This document shows positions 6,418 through 9,628 of a stretch of 9,628 bases of DNA, piece by piece (positions within the stretch are counted from its first letter, which is position 1; each line of letters begins with the position of its first letter). Both the position numbers and the translations under genes were made by a program. The notes beneath the pieces were generated by a model. That model worked only from the letters and a program-made list of their open reading frames with translations, was not told the DNA's origin and did no database searches. The stretch lies in the NCBI GenBank assembly GCA_003453455.1, contig DMLG01000146.1, forward strand, positions 1-9,628, read 5' to 3'. This stretch comes from Clostridiales bacterium (GTDB taxonomy: Bacteria > Bacillota > Clostridia > UBA1381).

Positions 6418-7185
6418 ATGCTTTTTGATTCACACGCACATTATAATGACACAAGATTTGACAGTGACCGTTTTCAAATTCTTAATTCTATGAAAGAAAA
6501 CGGTATCGGTTATGTAGTAAATGCCGCAGATTCTATGGAGTCCATAGATAAAATTCTGCCTCTTTGCGAAAAATATGATTTTGTATATGCAGGAGTAGGG
6601 GTGCATCCGGAAGAGGTAGGAAATCTTGCAGATAAGGATATTGACAGACTAAGAGAAATTTCAAAGCATAAAAAAGTTTGTGCCATAGGCGAAATTGGGC
6701 TTGATTATCACTATGATGATGTAGCAAGGGAGGTTCAGAAATACTGGTTTGACAGGCAACTGACCTTGGCAGAGGAGGTGAATCTGCCTGTTATCATTCA
6801 CGACAGAGAGGCGCATATGGATTGCCTTGATATTTTAAAACGGCACGATATAAAAAGAATAGGCGGAGTTATGCATTGTTATTCGGGAAGCTGTGAGATG
6901 GCGGAGGATATTCTGTCACTTGGAATGTATTTCGGCTTTGGCGGAACGGTGACTTTTAAAAACGCAAAAAAAGTGCAAAAGGCGGCGGAAAAAATCCCGA
7001 TAGAGAGGATTTTGCTTGAAACCGATTGTCCGTATCTTGCGCCTGAGCCTCATAGGGGCGAAAGAAACAGCTCTCTTCTTATGCACTATGTGGCGGAAAA
7101 GATTGCAGAGATTAAAGGGATAAGCGCCCAAGAAGTAGAAACAATAACTACTGAAAATGCCAAAAGGCTATATAAGATTGGGTGA
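6418..7185 (+). CDS. TatD-family metal-dependent hydrolase / DNase
   Basis: This 255-residue TIM-barrel protein of the amidohydrolase superfamily belongs to the TatD / YcfH / B. subtilis YabD group. The full set of metal ligands is present: HAH (His6, His8), GEIGLDYHYD with Glu92, IIHDRE with His128, MHCYSG with His153 and LLETDCPYLAPEPHRG with Asp203. Family members have been reported as Mg2+-dependent 3'-5' exonucleases on DNA and RNA, and some as D-aminoacyl-tRNA deacylases, so the substrate is not certain. AGGAG lies seven bases before the ATG and overlaps the stop of the DUF212 gene, so this looks like the last gene of the nusB operon. In many Bacillota the orthologue sits after metG; its place after DUF212 is different. 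Confidence 0.94.
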   Translation: MLFDSHAHYNDTRFDSDRFQILNSMKENGIGYVVNAADSMESIDKILPLCEKYDFVYAGVGVHPEEVGNLADKDIDRLREISKHKKVCAIGEIGLDYHYDDVAREVQKYWFDRQLTLAEEVNLPVIIHDREAHMDCLDILKRHDIKRIGGVMHCYSGSCEMAEDILSLGMYFGFGGTVTFKNAKKVQKAAEKIPIERILLETDCPYLAPEPHRGERNSSLLMHYVAEKIAEIKGISAQEVETITTENAKRLYKIG

Positions 7186-7267
7186 GTTTGTTTAAGATAT
7201 ACAGTAAAAAGGGAAGGAAACATAAATATTTTGTAAATAAATTTTTGAAATTTTGTGAATATGAATA

Positions 7268-7296
7268 TTGCATTTTTGTGCAGAAAATGTTAAAAT
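7268..7296 (+). promoter_or_regulatory. Housekeeping promoter of holB-gltA
   Basis: TTGCAT (7268-7273) and TAAAAT (7291-7296) are separated by 17 bases, with TG at 7288-7289 giving an extended -10. The AT-rich tract just upstream could act as an UP element. The predicted start near 7303 leaves a leader of about 65 bases. Confidence 0.65.
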
Positions 7297-7318
7297 ATAA
7301 CTAATTTATTGGCAAAAA

Positions 7319-7344
7319 TGAAATTTATGCGATAAAAAATTTCA
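7319..7344. repeat. Imperfectly spaced inverted repeat in the holB leader
   Basis: TGAAATTT (7319-7326) and AAATTTCA (7337-7344) are exact complements separated by ten bases. The stem is entirely weak apart from one G-C pair, so a stable RNA hairpin is unlikely. It could be an operator half-site pair or chance in AT-rich DNA. Confidence 0.35.
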
Positions 7345-7358
7345 AATTTTGATGCAAT

Positions 7359-7362
7359 GAGG
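7359..7362 (+). promoter_or_regulatory. Ribosome binding site that decides the holB start
   Basis: GAGG lies six bases before the ATG at 7369. The in-frame ATG at 7357 overlaps this site and has no purine-rich sequence upstream, so the shorter protein is preferred. Confidence 0.55.
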
Positions 7363-7368
7363 TATAAA

Positions 7369-8355
7369 ATGTACGGTTATGAAATCCTGCACGAGGATAT
7401 TTTGGACAGGTTAATAAAGAATATCAGGCGCGGAATTTCACAGCACGCATATATTTTTGAGGGAGAGCGCGGAGCAGGAAGTTTTTGTGCCGGCAGGCTT
7501 TTTGCAAATGCGCTGGTCTGCGAAAAAAAGGAAGTTGCACCCTGCGGAACTTGCAGTTCATGCCTTTTGGCAAAGGCGGGGAATCACCCCGATATAAGCA
7601 TAATAACTCCGCAAAAGGACAAAAAAAACATAATTGTTGAGCAAGTAAGAGAGCTTTTAAAGGACGCCTCAAAAAAGCCGTATGAAAATGCTAAAAAGGT
7701 GTATATTATAGCTTACGGCGATGAAATGAACGAGCAGGCGCAAAACGCTTTTTTGAAACTTTTGGAGGAGCCGCCCGAGTATGCTGTGTTCATTATTCTT
7801 GCAGAAAATACTGAATCACTTCTGCCGACGGTGCGGTCAAGGTGTGAAATTATAAAATTTCCGCCTGTGTCGCAGGATAAAATAAAGGAGATTTTGAAAA
7901 CGAGTTACCCCGACATAAAAAATGTCGATTTTCTTGCAAGGTATTCTCACGGAAATATCGAAAAGGCAAAGAAACTTGCAGATGACGAAGAATTTATGCC
8001 TTTAAGGAGCGGAGCTTGCGAGATTTTGACAAAGCTTCTGTCAGGGAATATTTTAGAAAGCTATGATGTGGCGGAATTTGTGGAACTCAATAAAGAGGAC
8101 GCCGAAACAATTTTGAGATTATGGGTGGATTTTTTGCGTGATATAATGCTTATACAAAATAGCGGCGAAAAGTATACCATAAATACAGATTATAAGGATA
8201 AATTGATAAATATAGCAAATAAAGCAGACGAAAAAACAATAATCATTGCCATAGAGGAAATAAAAAAAGCACAGGAAATGGTTAAAAGATATGTGAATTT
8301 AAGGACTGCTGTACTCAGTATGGCGTTTCGGATAAAGAAAGGAGCAAAACGGTGA
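7369..8355 (+). CDS. holB: DNA polymerase III delta' subunit (clamp loader)
   Basis: Delta' is the stator of the clamp loader, which with delta and tau/gamma loads the beta sliding clamp at primer junctions. The 328 residues fit the family. The AAA+ domain begins HAYIFEGERGAG. The zinc-binding module is formed by Cys51, Cys59, Cys62 and Cys65 (CGTCSSC). GNHPD, NEQAQNAFLKLLEEPPE (121-137) and the SRC motif (157-159, with its arginine finger) follow, then the helical collar domain. The Walker A position that normally holds lysine is Ser38 (GERGAGSF), so this subunit probably does not hydrolyse ATP; loss of ATPase in delta' is known, for example in E. coli. The SRC motif is intact, so it can still act in trans on its neighbour. 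The stop overlaps the GTG start of citrate synthase. In many Bacillota holB is followed by ricT (yaaT), which is absent here. Confidence 0.95.
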   Translation: MYGYEILHEDILDRLIKNIRRGISQHAYIFEGERGAGSFCAGRLFANALVCEKKEVAPCGTCSSCLLAKAGNHPDISIITPQKDKKNIIVEQVRELLKDASKKPYENAKKVYIIAYGDEMNEQAQNAFLKLLEEPPEYAVFIILAENTESLLPTVRSRCEIIKFPPVSQDKIKEILKTSYPDIKNVDFLARYSHGNIEKAKKLADDEEFMPLRSGACEILTKLLSGNILESYDVAEFVELNKEDAETILRLWVDFLRDIMLIQNSGEKYTINTDYKDKLINIANKADEKTIIIAIEEIKKAQEMVKRYVNLRTAVLSMAFRIKKGAKR

Positions 8356-9628
8356 ACAGATTTTCAGAGCTCTCGCCAAGCATAGAAAGACTGGCGGAAA
8401 AATGTGTTAAAAATGGATATATAGACCCGGGGCTTTATGACAAATATGAGGTAAGAAGGGGACTTAGGTACAAGTCGGGAAGAGGAGTTTTGACAGGACT
8501 TACCGAGATAGGCGAAGTAAAGTCATACACCATTGACGACGGGGAAATGATCCCTTGCGAAGGCAAGCTTTATTATCGCGGAGTTGATGTGGAGCAAATA
8601 GTAAAAGGATTTTCAGATGAAAACAGATTTGGATTTGAGGAGACTGCATATCTTCTTCTTTTTGGTGAGCAGCCGACAAAAGCGGATTTAGATGAATTTA
8701 AACATGATTTGGGAGTATATCGCCTTCTTCCGACGAGCTTTGTGCGCGATATTATTATGAAAGCGCCGTCAGGCGATATGATGAACACGCTTGCAAGGAG
8801 CGTTCTTACCCTTTATGCCTATGATAAATATGCAGATTCTACTGACATAAAAAATGTTTTAAGGCAAAGTATGCAGCTTATTGCGCTGTTTCCGCTTCTA
8901 TCGGTTTACGGATACCAGGCATATAATCATTATCAGAAAGGGCAGAGTTTTTTTATTCATACACCACCTGAGAACCTTTCAACGGCAGAGGCAATTCTGT
9001 ATATGTTAAGGCCCGACAGTAAGTTTACTGATCTTGAAGCAAAGCTATTGGACATATGCCTTGTACTGCATGCAGAACATGGCGGCGGCAACAATTCCAC
9101 CTTCACAACCCATGTTGTTTCTTCTTCGGGAACGGATACCTATTCATCTGTTGCAGCGTCGCTTGGCTCTTTAAAAGGTCCAAAGCACGGCGGCGCTAAT
9201 AAAAAGGTTGTGGAAATGTTTGAGGATATAAAAAACAACATTTCAGACTACAAAAATGATGAACAAATAAGAGATTACCTAAATAAGATACTGAAAAAAG
9301 AAGCATTTGACAAAAGCGGTCTTATCTACGGCATAGGACACGCAGTCTATTCCCTTTCTGACCCGAGAGCGAGAATTTTAAAGGGATTTGTAGGAAGCCT
9401 TGCAAAGGAAAAGGGCAAGGAAGAGGAGCTTGAACTTTATTATGCGGTTGAAAGAATTGCAATAGAGCTTTTAAGCGGCAAGCGCAACCGCCCGATAAGC
9501 GCAAATGTTGATTTTTATTCGGGTTTTGTATATAGTATGCTGGGACTGCCACTCGAACTCTATACGCCGATTTTTGCGATAGCAAGAATTGCGGGATGGA
9601 GCTCACACAGGATTGAAGAGCTTATGAG
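8352..9628 (+). CDS. gltA: Citrate synthase (Si-type), 3' end cut by window edge
   Basis: This enzyme condenses acetyl-CoA with oxaloacetate to give citrate, the entry step of the TCA cycle and of glutamate carbon supply. The visible part is 425 residues without a stop; about 30 C-terminal residues should be missing. Conserved sites are HAEHGGGNNST (His240), KGPKHGGAN (catalytic His279), GIGHAVYSLSDPR (His330), the catalytic aspartate in NVDFYSG (Asp387) and the arginine region ARIAGWSSHR. An N-terminal extension with GRGVLTGLTEIGEV precedes the KLYYRGVD region, a form I associate with clostridial citrate synthases. The start is GTG at 8352-8354, with AAAGGAG seven bases upstream. It overlaps the holB stop as GTGA, so translation is probably coupled to holB. 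2-Methylcitrate synthase activity cannot be excluded by sequence, but no prp genes are seen. Confidence 0.94.
   Translation, partial: MNRFSELSPSIERLAEKCVKNGYIDPGLYDKYEVRRGLRYKSGRGVLTGLTEIGEVKSYTIDDGEMIPCEGKLYYRGVDVEQIVKGFSDENRFGFEETAYLLLFGEQPTKADLDEFKHDLGVYRLLPTSFVRDIIMKAPSGDMMNTLARSVLTLYAYDKYADSTDIKNVLRQSMQLIALFPLLSVYGYQAYNHYQKGQSFFIHTPPENLSTAEAILYMLRPDSKFTDLEAKLLDICLVLHAEHGGGNNSTFTTHVVSSSGTDTYSSVAASLGSLKGPKHGGANKKVVEMFEDIKNNISDYKNDEQIRDYLNKILKKEAFDKSGLIYGIGHAVYSLSDPRARILKGFVGSLAKEKGKEEELELYYAVERIAIELLSGKRNRPISANVDFYSGFVYSMLGLPLELYTPIFAIARIAGWSSHRIEELM

Larger units (their letters stand above)
7186..7368. other. AT-rich intergenic region between the TatD gene and holB
   Basis: These 183 bases contain no open reading frame I would support. 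No GC-rich stem followed by a T run is visible, so there is no obvious intrinsic terminator for the nusB operon. Transcription may read through into holB or end by another route. The region holds the holB promoter, a short inverted repeat and three ATTTTGT-like tracts spaced about 22 bases apart (7228, 7250 and 7273). Confidence 0.7.

Noticed and set aside
7186..7267. Intrinsic terminator after the TatD gene
   Set aside because: No GC-rich stem with a following T run is present; the region is uniformly AT-rich.
1..9628. Mobile element, CRISPR array, defence or toxin-antitoxin system
   Set aside because: All open stretches are filled by recognisable housekeeping genes. No direct-repeat array, transposase, integrase or terminal inverted repeats were seen.

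Overview
The window looks like ordinary chromosomal core sequence from a low-GC Gram-positive bacterium, most likely a member of the Clostridia (Bacillota). The reasons are the AT-rich DNA, strong purine-rich AGGAGG-type ribosome binding sites, many overlapping genes, and the order nusB / TsaD-like paralogue / xseA / xseB / ispA / DUF212, which I associate with clostridial genomes. That taxonomic call rests on recognised gene order and protein motifs, not on a database search. I see no rRNA, tRNA, CRISPR array, insertion sequence, phage gene or attachment site.

Left part (1-2280), minus strand. One probable operon is transcribed leftward from a strong extended -10 promoter at 2252-2280. It carries a CaCA-family cation/Ca2+ exchanger, a DJ-1/PfpI-family protein, and a methylenetetrahydrofolate reductase (metF) that runs off the left edge. 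Gaps between the genes are 15 and 11 bases. The leader is only about 25 bases, too short for a SAM riboswitch or T-box.

Middle part (2324-7185), plus strand. A divergent promoter at 2324-2352 reads a tightly packed run of seven genes: nusB (transcription antitermination), a TsaD/Kae1-like paralogue of unknown role, xseA and xseB (exonuclease VII), ispA (farnesyl diphosphate synthase), a DUF212/YuiD-type membrane protein with PAP2-like motifs, and a TatD-family metal-dependent hydrolase. Neighbours overlap or lie within 10 bases, so co-transcription and translational coupling are likely. The run combines RNA and DNA metabolism with isoprenoid (C15-PP) supply.

Right part (7186-9628), plus strand. 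A 183-base AT-rich intergenic stretch holds another extended -10 promoter (7268-7296). It is followed by holB (DNA polymerase III delta' subunit) and, overlapping it by four bases, a Si-type citrate synthase (gltA) that is cut by the right edge about 30 residues before its expected end.

I found no convincing new multi-gene system. The items most worth following are the conserved TsaD-like paralogue with altered N-terminal motifs, the DUF212 membrane protein directly behind ispA, the delta' subunit that has lost its Walker A lysine, and the unexpected holB-gltA pairing.
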